Shown here piece after piece: positions 19,175-27,970 of a stretch of DNA of 64,000 bases (positions within the stretch are counted from its first letter, which is position 1; the number at the start of each line of letters is the position of its first letter). The DNA comes from Alphaproteobacteria bacterium. GTDB lineage: Bacteria; Pseudomonadota; Alphaproteobacteria; Micropepsales; Micropepsaceae. The stretch is taken from assembly GCA_009693985.1 (NCBI GenBank), contig SHWE01000003.1, positions 1 to 64,000 of the forward strand. The letters run 5' to 3'. Below the pieces are notes generated by a model. The model did not search any database, had not been told where the DNA came from, and saw only the letters and a list, made by a program, of their open reading frames with translations. The translations under genes and the position numbers were made by a program.

Positions 19175-20248
19175 ATGTCCGATCCGAGATTGCACCATGC
19201 CCTGAATTGGGAAGCGCGCTTCACCGTCAATGGCGTCGCACCGAGCGATTTCCATGATGTGATGTCGTCGCTGACCCGTTGGGACGATTGGTGCCGCGTC
19301 TGGTCGGCCCGCGCCAAGGTGCATGAGGATTTGGGCCGCGAGGCGCTCGCCGGCAAGCATTTCGTCAGCGCCGGTGAACATCTGTCGCGCGCCGCCGTCA
19401 CCTATCACTTCGCCAAATATCTCTTCGTGCAGGACATGGAGCAAATGCGCGCCGCCCACATGAAGGCGGTGGATTGCCTCAACCTCGCGCTGCCGCATCT
19501 CGACCCGCCGGGGGAGCGCGTGCTCATTCCCTATGAGGGCAAGCACCTCGTCGGCACGCTGCGGCTACCGAAAGTCTTGGCCAAGGGAGCCGCGCGCCCG
19601 CCTATCGTGCTGATGACGATGGGCCTGGATTCGACCAAGGAAGAACTCCTCACCTTCGAGATGGATTTCCTGCGCCGGGGTCTGGCGATCCTCGCCTTCG
19701 ACGGGCCGGGGCAGGGCGAGGCGGAATATGATTTTCCCATTCGCTACGATTACGAGAACGTGGTTGGTCCCGTCATCGACTGGCTGAAGGCGAATGTGCG
19801 CGATGTCGATACCGACCGCATCGGTCTATGGGGCATCAGCCTCGGCGGTTACTACGCGCCGCGAACGGTGGCGTTCGAGAAGCGCGTCAAGGCTGCCATC
19901 GCCAATTGCGGACCCTATAATTGGGGCGCGCTGTGGGAGAAGCTGCCTGGGCTGACACGCGATGCCTATATCGCCCGCAGCCACAGCAAGACCGATGCGG
20001 AAGCGAAGGGAAAAGCCTTCACTCTGTCGCTCGAAGGATTGGGCCCGAAAATTAACTGTCCGCTTTTCGTCATCGCGGCGGGGCTCGACCGGCTCTGCCC
20101 GCCCGAGGACGCCGAACGCCTCGCCAACGAAACCAAAGGCAAGACCACATTGTTCGTCGTCGAAGACGGCAATCACGTTGCGCATAACCGCTTCTACAAA
20201 TACCGCGCCACATCGGCCGACTGGATGGCGCAGCAACTCGGCGCTTAA
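19175..20248 (+). CDS. Alpha/beta hydrolase, FrsA / 2,6-dihydroxypseudooxynicotine hydrolase-like
   Basis: 357 residues. The start at 19175 follows GGGAGG; a GTG at 19163 is less likely. The all-helical N-terminal cap (residues 1-110, with HYHFAKYLF-like pattern AAVTYHFAKYLFVQDM) precedes the alpha/beta core, an arrangement seen in C-C bond hydrolases of the DHPON hydrolase/FrsA type. Catalytic elements: nucleophile Ser in LWGISLGGYYAPR, Asp likely in AAGLDRLCP, and His in EDGNHVAHN. The DGPGQGE motif of this subfamily is present. No signal peptide. Divergent from the molybdenum hydroxylase at 16794, 44 bases apart, which hints at shared regulation in heteroaromatic or beta-diketone-like breakdown. 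Confidence 0.82.
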   Translation: MSDPRLHHALNWEARFTVNGVAPSDFHDVMSSLTRWDDWCRVWSARAKVHEDLGREALAGKHFVSAGEHLSRAAVTYHFAKYLFVQDMEQMRAAHMKAVDCLNLALPHLDPPGERVLIPYEGKHLVGTLRLPKVLAKGAARPPIVLMTMGLDSTKEELLTFEMDFLRRGLAILAFDGPGQGEAEYDFPIRYDYENVVGPVIDWLKANVRDVDTDRIGLWGISLGGYYAPRTVAFEKRVKAAIANCGPYNWGALWEKLPGLTRDAYIARSHSKTDAEAKGKAFTLSLEGLGPKINCPLFVIAAGLDRLCPPEDAERLANETKGKTTLFVVEDGNHVAHNRFYKYRATSADWMAQQLGA

Positions 20249-20261
20249 TTTTCGCAAAGAA

Positions 20262-20293
20262 AAACGGCGCCCGCGCATCCGCAGGCGCCGTTT
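20262..20293. terminator. Bidirectional rho-independent terminator
   Basis: A perfect 10-bp stem (20262..20271 paired with 20284..20293, arm AAACGGCGCC) with a 12-base loop sits between two convergent genes. On the minus strand the stem is followed by TTTTTCTTT, making it strongest for the beta-lactamase-like gene; on the plus strand the T-run is weak. Confidence 0.85.
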
Positions 20294-20311
20294 CATTTCC
20301 GGCGAAGAAGA

Positions 20312-21211
20312 TCAGCGATAGGCTTGCTGCTGCTCTTCGGCCAATTGCTTTTTATAGGCCTGCATGGCGCCCGCGATCTTGGCCTTATAGGCGTTCAGAT
20401 CGCCGAAGCGCGCCGGATTATACGGATCGCCAGGTTTATAGACTTGATGCAAATTGAATTGGCCGGCATGCGAAGACACCCAGATGTCGGGCGTCATCTG
20501 CGCCTGCTTCTCCAGCGTCTCGCGGAAATCCTTGATGATGGTCGGATAGCCGGGTTCATACAGCAGCTTCACGCCGCCATTGATGCCGTTCATGTTGATG
20601 ATGCCGACATTATAGGTCCGGCCGCCCTCGGTGACGGGGAAGGTGAAGCTGGTTGAGCCCGGCGTGTGTCCCGGGTGGGCGTGCACGGTCAACTCGACAT
20701 TGCCGAGCGCGATCTTGTCGCCGTCCTTGGTGCGGACATCGACCTTGATCGGTTCGTAGATGATGCCGCGTCCGCCGGGCCGGCGGTAATCGAGATTGCC
20801 GCCCGATTCGAGCACGGGCGCATCGATCTCGCTCATATAGACTTTGGCGCCGCCGATCTTCTGGAACGCCGCGAGGTCGGCCACGTGGTCCGCATGCCCA
20901 TGCGTCGCGGTGATGACCTTGATGTCGGTGAGCTTGAAGCCGAGCTTCTCGATGCTCTCCTTCATCAGCGCGAAGGACCCTTCCGCGCCGGAATTGACCA
21001 GGATAAGGCCCTGATTGGTCTGGATCAGATAGCAGCCGAGATCTTCGGTGCCGACATAATAGAGATTGCCGACGATCTTGAATCCAGGGAACGGCGTTTC
21101 CCATGCCTTGTTCGTAATCGGAATATGAATGCGCGGCGGCGGTTGCTGTGCGCTGGCGGTGACCGTGGCGAGCGTCAGCGCCGTGGCGGCGAGAAGGAAA
21201 CGCGATTTCAT
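20312..21211 (-). CDS. Metallo-beta-lactamase fold hydrolase, subclass B3-like, exported
   Basis: 299 residues with a signal peptide (cleavage near ASAQQ). Zinc ligands of the MBL fold are visible: THGHADH (HxHxDH), HPGHTPGST, and a late His in SSHAGQFNL, the arrangement of subclass B3 enzymes such as L1 and BJP-1. GCYLIQTNQGLILVNSG matches the first core strand, with NSG where active B3 enzymes more often have a D-G-(G) turn. B3-like proteins in soil bacteria may hydrolyse beta-lactams or lactones, so resistance should not be assumed. Ribosome binding site GGGAGG is 6 bases before the ATG. Convergent with the 19175 hydrolase; a strong terminator lies between. Confidence 0.85.
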   Translation of the reverse strand: MKSRFLLAATALTLATVTASAQQPPPRIHIPITNKAWETPFPGFKIVGNLYYVGTEDLGCYLIQTNQGLILVNSGAEGSFALMKESIEKLGFKLTDIKVITATHGHADHVADLAAFQKIGGAKVYMSEIDAPVLESGGNLDYRRPGGRGIIYEPIKVDVRTKDGDKIALGNVELTVHAHPGHTPGSTSFTFPVTEGGRTYNVGIINMNGINGGVKLLYEPGYPTIIKDFRETLEKQAQMTPDIWVSSHAGQFNLHQVYKPGDPYNPARFGDLNAYKAKIAGAMQAYKKQLAEEQQQAYR

Positions 21212-21360
21212 GGATGTGCCTCCCTAAAGATACGATGGAACTGAAATGGGAACGCGACCGTGATTGGCAGGTCCCTCGATTTTGCCCCAACTTGCCCGCC
21301 GGCAAAAGGGGCGGGAAACCCGCTTCTACCGCCGGAAAATCCAGATGAGGAGAAATCTCG

Positions 21361-22029
21361 ATGAAGAAAACCACCCTTATCCTCGGCCTGATGGCGACGG
21401 CAATGGGCTCGGCCGCGGTGCTGGCGCAGGGTCAGCCGGCGCAGCCGCCCCAGCCGATGCGCTTCTTCGTCTCGAGCGAAACGCATAACGGCAATTATGG
21501 CGGCCTTGCCGGGGCGGACGCGGTCTGCCAGCGCTTGGCGGCGGCAGCGGGCGCGGGCAATCGCACGTGGCGCGCCTATTTGAGCACGCAAGCGGCGGGC
21601 GGGCAGCCGGCCGTGAATGCGCGCGACCGCATCGGCAACGGCCCCTGGCACAACGCCAAGGGCGCGATGATCGCAGCAAGCAACGCTGATCTTCACGGCG
21701 ACGTGGAGCGCGACCGCAACAACATCAACATCGAGAACTCGCTTACCGAAAAGGGCGAGCGCGTCAAAGGGCGCAGCGAGATGCCGAACGAGCACGACAT
21801 CCTCACCGGTTCCGATTCCACGGGCCGCGCTTTGCCGGCTGGCGAAGACCGCACCTGCGCCAACTGGACCTCGGCGAACGACACCAACAAAGCCATGATC
21901 GGCCATCATGACCGCATGAGCGGCGGCAACGTGTCGTGGAATTCCTCGCATATGACGCAAGGCTGCAGCCTCCCGACGCTCAACCGCACGGGCGGGGCAG
22001 GCCGCATCTATTGCTTCGCGACGAACTGA
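21361..22029 (+). CDS. Secreted lectin-like protein
   Basis: 222 residues with a signal peptide (MKKTTLILGLMATAMGSAAVLAQ is the start; cleavage after LAQG). The mature part matches a small family usually annotated lectin or collagen/endostatin-like C-type domain: MRFFVSSE opening, GGLAGADAVCQRLA, GAGNRTWRAYLST, NARDRIGNGPWHNAKG, PNEHDILTGS, CANWTS, GHHDRMSGG, WNSSHMTQGCS and a final YCFA. Four conserved cysteines are likely disulfide-bonded. Carbohydrate binding is inferred from the family name only. A purine-rich AGGAGAAATCTCG precedes the ATG. Monocistronic, closed by a strong terminator. Confidence 0.8.
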   Translation: MKKTTLILGLMATAMGSAAVLAQGQPAQPPQPMRFFVSSETHNGNYGGLAGADAVCQRLAAAAGAGNRTWRAYLSTQAAGGQPAVNARDRIGNGPWHNAKGAMIAASNADLHGDVERDRNNINIENSLTEKGERVKGRSEMPNEHDILTGSDSTGRALPAGEDRTCANWTSANDTNKAMIGHHDRMSGGNVSWNSSHMTQGCSLPTLNRTGGAGRIYCFATN

Positions 22030-22050
22030 ACCGCACCACGCTTTAAGCGC

Positions 22051-22077
22051 GAAGGCCCGGGCGATGCCCGGGCCTTC
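22051..22077 (+). terminator. Rho-independent terminator
   Basis: Perfect 11-bp stem (22051..22061 with 22067..22077, arm GAAGGCCCGGG) and a 5-base loop, 22 bases after the stop of the lectin-like gene and 10 bases before the convergent hydrolase stop. The following TGTGTTT is T-rich but not a pure tract; it may serve both strands. Confidence 0.8.
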
Positions 22078-22087
22078 TGTGTTTGGC

Positions 22088-23404
22088 CTAATCGAAAAAT
22101 CCGGATTCGATATATTTCATCCAGACATTGCCGACGGTCTTGATGCTGTCCTGCGTGAACAAATAATGGTGCATGCCTTCGATGCGTCCGACGCGGTATT
22201 TTCTCGCATAAGGCTCCATGATCTTGCGGTTGGCATCGACCGTCGCGGGCGGCAGCGCCTCGTCATTGGTGCCGTTCAATTCCAGCACCGCCACCTTCTT
22301 CAATTCCGCCGGCGGATAGCTCGGTTCGAACATCTCCTGCATCAGGGCCCCAAGCCCGCGCGCCCGAATATCGGCGGGCAGGAAATCCGACTGCCATAGG
22401 CGCAAGCCATGTTCGGTGAGCGCGGCGGCGCCGAACATCATCGACGCGTCCTCGGTGCTTTTGAAACGCGGATCCTTCAGCGCCGCCTTCCACCAAGCCG
22501 CGCGCGTCGCTGGGTCGATGTTCTTGGTGTAGAATTCGAAATCCTCGATCCCACGCTCGCGCACGCGCAGCGCGCTGTGCTCGTAGATATCGTTAAGATT
22601 GCCGACCAGCACCTTGCCGTTGACGTAAGCAAGGCCCGTCGAGCTGGTGCCCCAGCCGAGATAGCCGTCCGGGGTGTAATATTTCGCCAGCGGATAGAGG
22701 CTAGCGCCGCCCGTCGACATGCCCCAGAAGAGAACGAATGAACCATTGCGGTCGGGGATCGCCTTTTCGATCGCGCGGCGGTAGCCCTCGACGAAGACGC
22801 GTGGCGTCGCCGCCAGCATCTGCTTCTCGAGTTCCGTTCCCTTGCGCGGGAAGCGGTAGACCAGGCTGGCGCTCGCGGTCAGGGCGCCTGCGACCCCGGA
22901 TCGTTTCGCTTCGTATTCTCTCTTCGGCCAATGCGCTTTCTGTGCGCGGTTGAACATCGGCATGCGTTCGCCGATGGGGACCGCTTCCCAGGAACCGGTG
23001 GAGCTGAGGAAATTCCACCGTCCGACGCGGGTTAGTGCGACGAAGCTAATCCCGCGCTTGGCAAGCCAGATGCCGGGACCTTCCTTGCCCTCGACCGTGG
23101 TGACGAAATCCATCGCATATTCGCTGCCCGGTTCGCCGCCGACCACGACGAGCTTCTTGCCGTTGCGCAGGCGAGGGGTGTCGGGCGTCAGCGTCACGAC
23201 GACTTGGGTGAAGTTCTGCCCGTTGGCGGCAAAGTCGATGAACGCGATTTCCTGCCGAAAGCTGGAGGTCTCGGGATAGGTATTGCCCCCCAAAATCTCT
23301 GCGATGGAAGCCGGGCCAACCGTCCCATTGTCGGGGGGCAGCTCCCAGGCCATCGCTGGACCGGCAAGGAACCCGAGCAAACCAAGCACAATGCGCAATT
23401 TCAT
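22088..23404 (-). CDS. Secreted alpha/beta hydrolase
   Basis: 438 residues counted from the ATG at 23404, chosen because a clear signal peptide (MKLRIVLGLLGFLAGPAMAW) begins there although the frame is open further upstream. The alpha/beta hydrolase core is suggested by LVVVGGEPGSEYAMDF, the nucleophile motif GMSTGGASL, NGTNDEALPP (likely acid) and GMHHYLF (likely His) near the C-terminus. No closer family recognised; resemblance to large periplasmic esterases or peptidases is only structural. Convergent with the lectin-like gene and divergent from the cytochrome c operon. Confidence 0.72.
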   Translation of the reverse strand: MKLRIVLGLLGFLAGPAMAWELPPDNGTVGPASIAEILGGNTYPETSSFRQEIAFIDFAANGQNFTQVVVTLTPDTPRLRNGKKLVVVGGEPGSEYAMDFVTTVEGKEGPGIWLAKRGISFVALTRVGRWNFLSSTGSWEAVPIGERMPMFNRAQKAHWPKREYEAKRSGVAGALTASASLVYRFPRKGTELEKQMLAATPRVFVEGYRRAIEKAIPDRNGSFVLFWGMSTGGASLYPLAKYYTPDGYLGWGTSSTGLAYVNGKVLVGNLNDIYEHSALRVRERGIEDFEFYTKNIDPATRAAWWKAALKDPRFKSTEDASMMFGAAALTEHGLRLWQSDFLPADIRARGLGALMQEMFEPSYPPAELKKVAVLELNGTNDEALPPATVDANRKIMEPYARKYRVGRIEGMHHYLFTQDSIKTVGNVWMKYIESGFFD

Positions 23405-23507
23405 GGCGGCGCCTCTCGAAAATAGCTGGGTGCCGGCAGAATAGCGGGTTGCCCCGAAAATTGATAACCTCCGGCCCAACGAGAAGCCGTGAACAGGGGC
23501 GGGAACC

Positions 23508-24038
23508 ATGAAGGCGAATCTCGTACGAGCACTCGGCGCGGTTGCGGTCATCGCGCTCGTCCTTGGCCTAGGTTTCTGGTTCGGGCAGCGCGCGCCGGTC
23601 GAGACAGCGGGCGCACCGCAGCAGGCATCCGCCGTGCCGCCGGAACCGGTTCCTGCAACACCGGAGTCGCGCGACCCCTATCAGCGCTCGCAAGCGATCT
23701 TCGAATTCACCAAGGCGGCGACCAGCGGCATCGATCGGGGGCGCGAGATTTTCTATTACAAATGCTGGTTCTGCCACAATGAATGGGCCGAAGGCGCGCC
23801 CAGGCTCACCGGCATCTATCAGAAAGATCAGTTGCTTTCCGGCCGGCCGGCGAATGATGCGGGCGTCCGGGAAGAAATCCGCGAAGGCGGCGCTGGCATG
23901 GCGGCCTACAAATATACGCTGAGCGAACAGGATCTGAACGATCTCGTCGCCTTCGTCCGCGAGGGCTGCTGCTGGAATTCGGACGCGCCGCCGCCCAATC
24001 CCGATTATCGCGCCGACGGGGAGAATGTCGGCCAATGA
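23508..24038 (+). CDS. Membrane-anchored c-type cytochrome
   Basis: 176 residues. An uncleaved or cleaved N-terminal hydrophobic segment (residues 7-27) is followed by an Ala/Pro-rich linker and one class I cytochrome c domain. Heme is attached at CWFCH (about residue 86), and the axial Met is probably in GAGMAAYKYTLSEQDL. A CC pair lies near the C-terminus. Acts in the periplasm as an electron carrier. The stop overlaps the next ATG by 4 bases, and the third gene of the operon also carries a CxxCH, so the three products probably work together in an extracytoplasmic oxidation. Confidence 0.88.
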   Translation: MKANLVRALGAVAVIALVLGLGFWFGQRAPVETAGAPQQASAVPPEPVPATPESRDPYQRSQAIFEFTKAATSGIDRGREIFYYKCWFCHNEWAEGAPRLTGIYQKDQLLSGRPANDAGVREEIREGGAGMAAYKYTLSEQDLNDLVAFVREGCCWNSDAPPPNPDYRADGENVGQ

Positions 24039-25096
24039 GCGAGCAATCCGAATCCGAACCGGGATTCAATCGCCGCGATCTCTTCCAGGCGATGGCGGTG
24101 GGTGCGGCCCTATCGGGCGTCGCGAGCACGCAGGCCTTCGCGCAAAATTCGCCCGGCATCGCGTCGACTGCCGATTATGTGCGCGACCCGCAGCGCTGGG
24201 GCACTCCCGAAGTGGCGGCGCTGTTTCCGGGCTTCCAGCATCTCGACATGAAGACGTCGGGCGCGGTAATCCGCGTGCGCCACGGCGGTTCGGGGCCGCC
24301 GCTGCTGCTTCTGCATGGCAATCCCGAAAGCCATGTCTGCTGGTACAAGATCGCGGCGCGCCTGGCGCAGCGTTACCATGTCGTGCTGCCCGATTTGCGC
24401 GGCTATGGCGATTCTTCGCTGCCCGAGCCGGGCCCCAAGCACATCAATTACAGCTTCCGCGCCATGGCGCAGGACAATGTCGAAATCATGGAACAACTCG
24501 GCTACCGGCGCTATTTCGTCGCCGGCCATGACCGCGGCGGGCGCACCACCTTCCGCATGTGCCTCGATCATTCCGAACGCGTGATCAAGGCCGCCTGCAT
24601 GGACATCCTGCCGAACTATCATGTATGGACGAATACGTCGAAGGAATGGGCGCTCGCTTCGTGGCATTGGATGTTCATGGCGCAGCCCGAGCCCTTCCCG
24701 GAACGGCTGATGAGCGCGGCGGGCGCGGAATTCTTCCTGCGCAGCCGGATGCAGATTCGCGGCGGCACCGGCACCGGCTTCCTGACCGATATTGCGTTCA
24801 ACGAATATGTCCGCGCCTACACGCTGAAGACGATCACCGGCTCATGCCGCGACTATCGCGCCACCGCGACCTGCGATCTCGAAATGGACACCGCCGACAA
24901 GGACCGCAAGATCACCAACCCGCTGCTTGTCCTCTGGGGCGCGCGCGGACCCGATCGCAGCGACGAATTCATTAATATTTGGCGCCGGTTCGCCAGCAAC
25001 ATCCAAACGTTCGAAGGGCTTCCGTCCGGCCATTACATGCAGGAGGAAGTTCCCGAGCTTGTCTACAATCATTTCATCAAATTCTTCGTCGCTTAA
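24035..25096 (+). CDS. Tat-exported fluoroacetate/haloacetate dehalogenase-like hydrolase
   Basis: 353 residues. The N-terminus has a twin-arginine signal (FNRRDLFQAM, then a hydrophobic stretch to AFAQ). The core is alpha/beta hydrolase: LLLHGNPESH oxyanion region, DLRGYGDSS, then GHDRGGR with Asp166 as likely nucleophile instead of Ser and Arg167/Arg170 at the carboxylate-binding positions of fluoroacetate dehalogenase. WHWMFMAQPEP matches the His-Trp halide pocket, and GHYMQEE supplies the catalytic His. Known fluoroacetate dehalogenases are cytoplasmic; export is unusual. It could also be an epoxide hydrolase-like enzyme. Translationally coupled to the cytochrome c gene and followed 18 bases later by the propeller protein. 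Confidence 0.82.
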   Translation: MSEQSESEPGFNRRDLFQAMAVGAALSGVASTQAFAQNSPGIASTADYVRDPQRWGTPEVAALFPGFQHLDMKTSGAVIRVRHGGSGPPLLLLHGNPESHVCWYKIAARLAQRYHVVLPDLRGYGDSSLPEPGPKHINYSFRAMAQDNVEIMEQLGYRRYFVAGHDRGGRTTFRMCLDHSERVIKAACMDILPNYHVWTNTSKEWALASWHWMFMAQPEPFPERLMSAAGAEFFLRSRMQIRGGTGTGFLTDIAFNEYVRAYTLKTITGSCRDYRATATCDLEMDTADKDRKITNPLLVLWGARGPDRSDEFINIWRRFASNIQTFEGLPSGHYMQEEVPELVYNHFIKFFVA

Positions 25097-25114
25097 GCCC
25101 TCGCGGAGGAATCC

Positions 25115-26761
25115 ATGATTGCTCGTATGGCAAGAAACAGCGCATCGCTGATCGCGATTCTGGTCGCGGGTGTTTCGCTGGGCGCGGAGCCGGCTGAGGC
25201 ACAGAGCGGGCACAAATTGCTCGGCGGCGCGCGCGGTCTCGTGACGACTGACAAGGGCGTGCCGCTCGAAGGCATCGCGGTCCAGCTCGTCGCGCCGACG
25301 AGCGCCATCCGCACGACGGTCTATAGCGATGCGGACGGCAATTACGAATTTCCCCGGCTCGCTTCCGGCACCTATACGCTGCGCGTCGCGAAACCGCGGG
25401 AGTTCAACGCCTTTGTGAAGGAGAAGGTGGCGATCAACGGGCCGACCCAGATCGAGAATATCTCGCTTACGCGCGTCACCACGCTGGAATTGCTGCCGCC
25501 CTCGCGCGAGGTGATGGGACAGATGTCCGGCAGCGAATGGCTGATGAGCCTGTCAGGCACGGGCGAAGAGAAGAAGCTCCTCACCCAGAACTGCAATTGG
25601 TGCCATTCCTACCAGCAGATTTTCCGCAACCGTTATGACGAAAATGGCTGGCGGCAGATCGTCAACCGGATGACGCATGGCGCGGGCTCGCCGCTGATCC
25701 TGATGCGCCCCAATGGCCGCTTCAACGATGCGCTGGAGGCGAAGCTGGTGAAATGGCTCGCCACCGTGCGCGGGCCGGAAGCCGCCGATCCGTTCTTCGT
25801 CACGCTGCCGCGCGCCAAGGGCCGCGCGACGCGCATGATCGTCACCGAATATGAATTGCCGCGTCTCGAAGTGGCGACGCATGACGTCTCGGGCGATGCC
25901 GCCGGCAATATCTGGTACAGCACCCATCGCAGCTCCTATGTCGGCAAGCTCGATCCCAAGACGGGCAAGGTCACCGAATATCACGTGCCGCTGCCCGACA
26001 AGACGGCGCTTCCCGGCACGCACTGGATTCATGTCGACAAGAACGGGATCGTCTGGGGCTCGGAAAACTGGGCGCATAATATCTGGCACTTCGATCCGAA
26101 GAGCGAGCAGTTCACCAAGGTGCATTGGGACGTGCGCGAGCCGATCAACGCGCCGATGGGCGGTAATTATGCGCTCGATCCCGAAGGGCTGATCTGGAAG
26201 GCGCGCAACAATGCCGTCTCCGCCGTCGATCCCAAGACGGGCAAGGAAGTGAAGGCCATCAAGACGACGAAATTCCCCGGCACCTATGGCAGCGCGATGA
26301 GCGTGGACGGCCGTTATTTCGGCGGCGGCGCCTGGCCGCGCGACGGCGTCATCGTCGCCGACGTCAAGTCGGGCGAAGTATGGGAGCCCGACACCGGCCC
26401 CAATTCCGGCCCGGCGCGCGGCGAGTTCGACCTTCAGAACAATTATTGGGCGGGGATGCGCGGCGGCGGCCTCGTCAAGTTCGACATGCAGAAGAAGCGC
26501 GTGTCCGAATATCCCTCGCCGACGCCCTATACGGCGTTCTACACCGCGCGCCCCGACAAGAACGGCGAGGTGTGGGCCGGCGAATCCCATAGCGGCAAAT
26601 ATGCGCGGCTCAATCCCAAGACCGGCGAATGGGTGGAATATGTGCTTCCCGAACCTTACGGGCTCGACCGGGAATCCTGGATCGACAACTCCACCGATCC
26701 GGTGACCGTGTGGTACACCGACCATGACGGCTGGATCACTCGTCTGCAGCCTTTGGATTAG
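25115..26761 (+). CDS. Exported three-module protein: CarboxypepD-like, CxxCH heme motif, Vgb-like beta-propeller
   Basis: 548 residues, start supported by GGAGG 6 bases upstream, signal peptide to about AEAQS. Residues 35-115 resemble a carboxypeptidase regulatory-like (transthyretin-type) domain (ARGLVTTDKGVPLEGIAVQL, DADGNYEFPRLASGTYTL). CNWCH at about residue 168 is a c-type heme attachment motif within a short helical segment. From about residue 245 on there are beta-propeller repeats like virginiamycin B lyase (ITEYELP..., GNIWYSTH, GKLDPKTGKVTEYHVP, NGIVWGSENWAHNIWHFDP). Heme plus propeller suggests a redox enzyme rather than streptogramin lyase (inference). Last gene of the cytochrome/dehalogenase-like operon; the stop codon abuts an inverted repeat. 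Confidence 0.85.
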   Translation: MIARMARNSASLIAILVAGVSLGAEPAEAQSGHKLLGGARGLVTTDKGVPLEGIAVQLVAPTSAIRTTVYSDADGNYEFPRLASGTYTLRVAKPREFNAFVKEKVAINGPTQIENISLTRVTTLELLPPSREVMGQMSGSEWLMSLSGTGEEKKLLTQNCNWCHSYQQIFRNRYDENGWRQIVNRMTHGAGSPLILMRPNGRFNDALEAKLVKWLATVRGPEAADPFFVTLPRAKGRATRMIVTEYELPRLEVATHDVSGDAAGNIWYSTHRSSYVGKLDPKTGKVTEYHVPLPDKTALPGTHWIHVDKNGIVWGSENWAHNIWHFDPKSEQFTKVHWDVREPINAPMGGNYALDPEGLIWKARNNAVSAVDPKTGKEVKAIKTTKFPGTYGSAMSVDGRYFGGGAWPRDGVIVADVKSGEVWEPDTGPNSGPARGEFDLQNNYWAGMRGGGLVKFDMQKKRVSEYPSPTPYTAFYTARPDKNGEVWAGESHSGKYARLNPKTGEWVEYVLPEPYGLDRESWIDNSTDPVTVWYTDHDGWITRLQPLD

Positions 26762-27029
26762 AGCATGATCTTCTTAGGTGGGAACACCCTGCGTTGCGCG
26801 CGGGCGAGGCGATCCGCCAGGCGCGACGCGAAGAGCGATGCAGGTACATCGGTCGAGCGGCGCAACGAAGCGGGCGCCCGCCCGCGCGCAACCCGTAGGG
26901 CCGGGGGCTTTTGCGTCGTGGGTTCGTCGAAGAGCTTGCCCGTAGTTCCTGCTACGCGCTTCGCCCTTCTCCTGCCCACGCCGCAAAATCCCCTCGGCTC
27001 ACGCGTTTCCACCTAAGAAGATCATGCTC
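26761..27029. repeat. 269-base non-coding element with 21-bp perfect terminal inverted repeats
   Basis: 26761..26781 is exactly repeated in inverse orientation at 27009..27029 (arms start GAGCATGATC and continue TTCTTAGGTGG). The interior has no convincing gene but contains GC-rich palindromic pieces (for example GCGGGCGCCCGC). The outer G is shared with the stop codon of the preceding gene. GAGCATGATC-ended palindromic repeats are common in Rhizobiales-type genomes, so this is best seen as a MITE/REP-like repeat; mobility is an inference and no target duplication is evident. Confidence 0.7.
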
Positions 27030-27052
27030 CAGGTCGAGAGAGGGTCATTCGC

Positions 27053-27967
27053 GTGTTGAAGGAAATGAGAATCGCCGGTTTGGGCGTGGCGTGTCTGTGC
27101 GGTTCTTGGCTTTCCTCGGATGCTGTGGGCGCGCAAGGTGTGAAACCCATCCCCGATTTCTCCGGCTATTGGGCGCGCTCGATCTTCGGCCAGGAATCGC
27201 CGGAAAGCGGTCCGGGTCCGATCCTCAATCTGAAGCGCCGCCCCGACGGCAAGAGCGACGCGCAGCAATTGGTCGGCGATTACAATTCTCCGATCCTGAC
27301 CCCGCGCGCGGCCGAAATTGTCAAGAAGCATGGCGAGCAATCCATCGCCGGCATTGCCTTTCCGGATCTTTCCAACCAGTGCCGGCCGATGGCGCCGCCC
27401 TACATCCTGCGTGTGCAGGAAGTGCAGCTTCTCCAGCAGAAACATCAGGTCATCATCCTCTACCAGCAGGATCATCAATATCGCCGCATCCGGCTCAACG
27501 ATTCGCATCCGAAGGATTTGCAACCGAGCTGGTGGGGCGATTCGATCGGCCATTACGAAGGGGGCACGTTGGTGGTCGATACGGTGGGCGCCAAGGTGGG
27601 CCCTGCCTCAATGGTCGATATGTTCGGCACGCCGCACAGCGAGCAGCTGCATGTCGTCGAGCGCTATCGCATGGTGAGCGGCGCAGAGGCCAAGGCGTAT
27701 CAGGACCGCAGCGAACAAGAATATGGCCGCCCCGACGGTCCTTCCGGCGACGGCATCTTCGTCGATTTCGATTATACGGGACCGGGCCTACGGGTGGAAT
27801 TCACCGTCGAGGACAAGGTGATGTTCAAGACGCCGTGGTCGGGCGCGATCACCTATCGCAAGGCCGCGCGTGCCGAAGGTGAGTGGGAAGAGCGCGTCTG
27901 CGCCGAGAACACATTCGAATATCACGAGGTCAATTTCATTCCGCAGGCGGCAAAGCCGGATTTCTGA
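27053..27967 (+). CDS. Exported protein of the PSWxGES paralogous family (copy 3, longer subtype)
   Basis: 304 residues if the GTG at 27053 is used (GAGAGAGGG upstream); the ATG at 27065 is an alternative. Signal peptide ends near AVGAQG. This is the longer subtype, with IPDFSGYW at the mature N-terminus, VGDYNSPILTPRAAEIVKKHGE, CRPMAPPY, PSWWGDSIGHYEGGTLVVDT, then GTPHSEQLHVVERYRM followed by a 35-residue insertion, and CAEN and terminal KPDF. The same insertion position occurs in the copies at 61644 and 62522. It follows the inverted-repeat element directly and is convergent with ykgJ. Function unknown. Confidence 0.85.
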   Translation: MLKEMRIAGLGVACLCGSWLSSDAVGAQGVKPIPDFSGYWARSIFGQESPESGPGPILNLKRRPDGKSDAQQLVGDYNSPILTPRAAEIVKKHGEQSIAGIAFPDLSNQCRPMAPPYILRVQEVQLLQQKHQVIILYQQDHQYRRIRLNDSHPKDLQPSWWGDSIGHYEGGTLVVDTVGAKVGPASMVDMFGTPHSEQLHVVERYRMVSGAEAKAYQDRSEQEYGRPDGPSGDGIFVDFDYTGPGLRVEFTVEDKVMFKTPWSGAITYRKAARAEGEWEERVCAENTFEYHEVNFIPQAAKPDF

Positions 27968-27970
27968 TTC

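Noticed and set aside
25115-26761. Streptogramin (virginiamycin B) lyase resistance enzyme
   Set aside because: The propeller is Vgb-like, but the protein also has a CarboxypepD-like domain, a heme motif and a signal peptide, and sits in a cytochrome operon; antibiotic cleavage is not supported.
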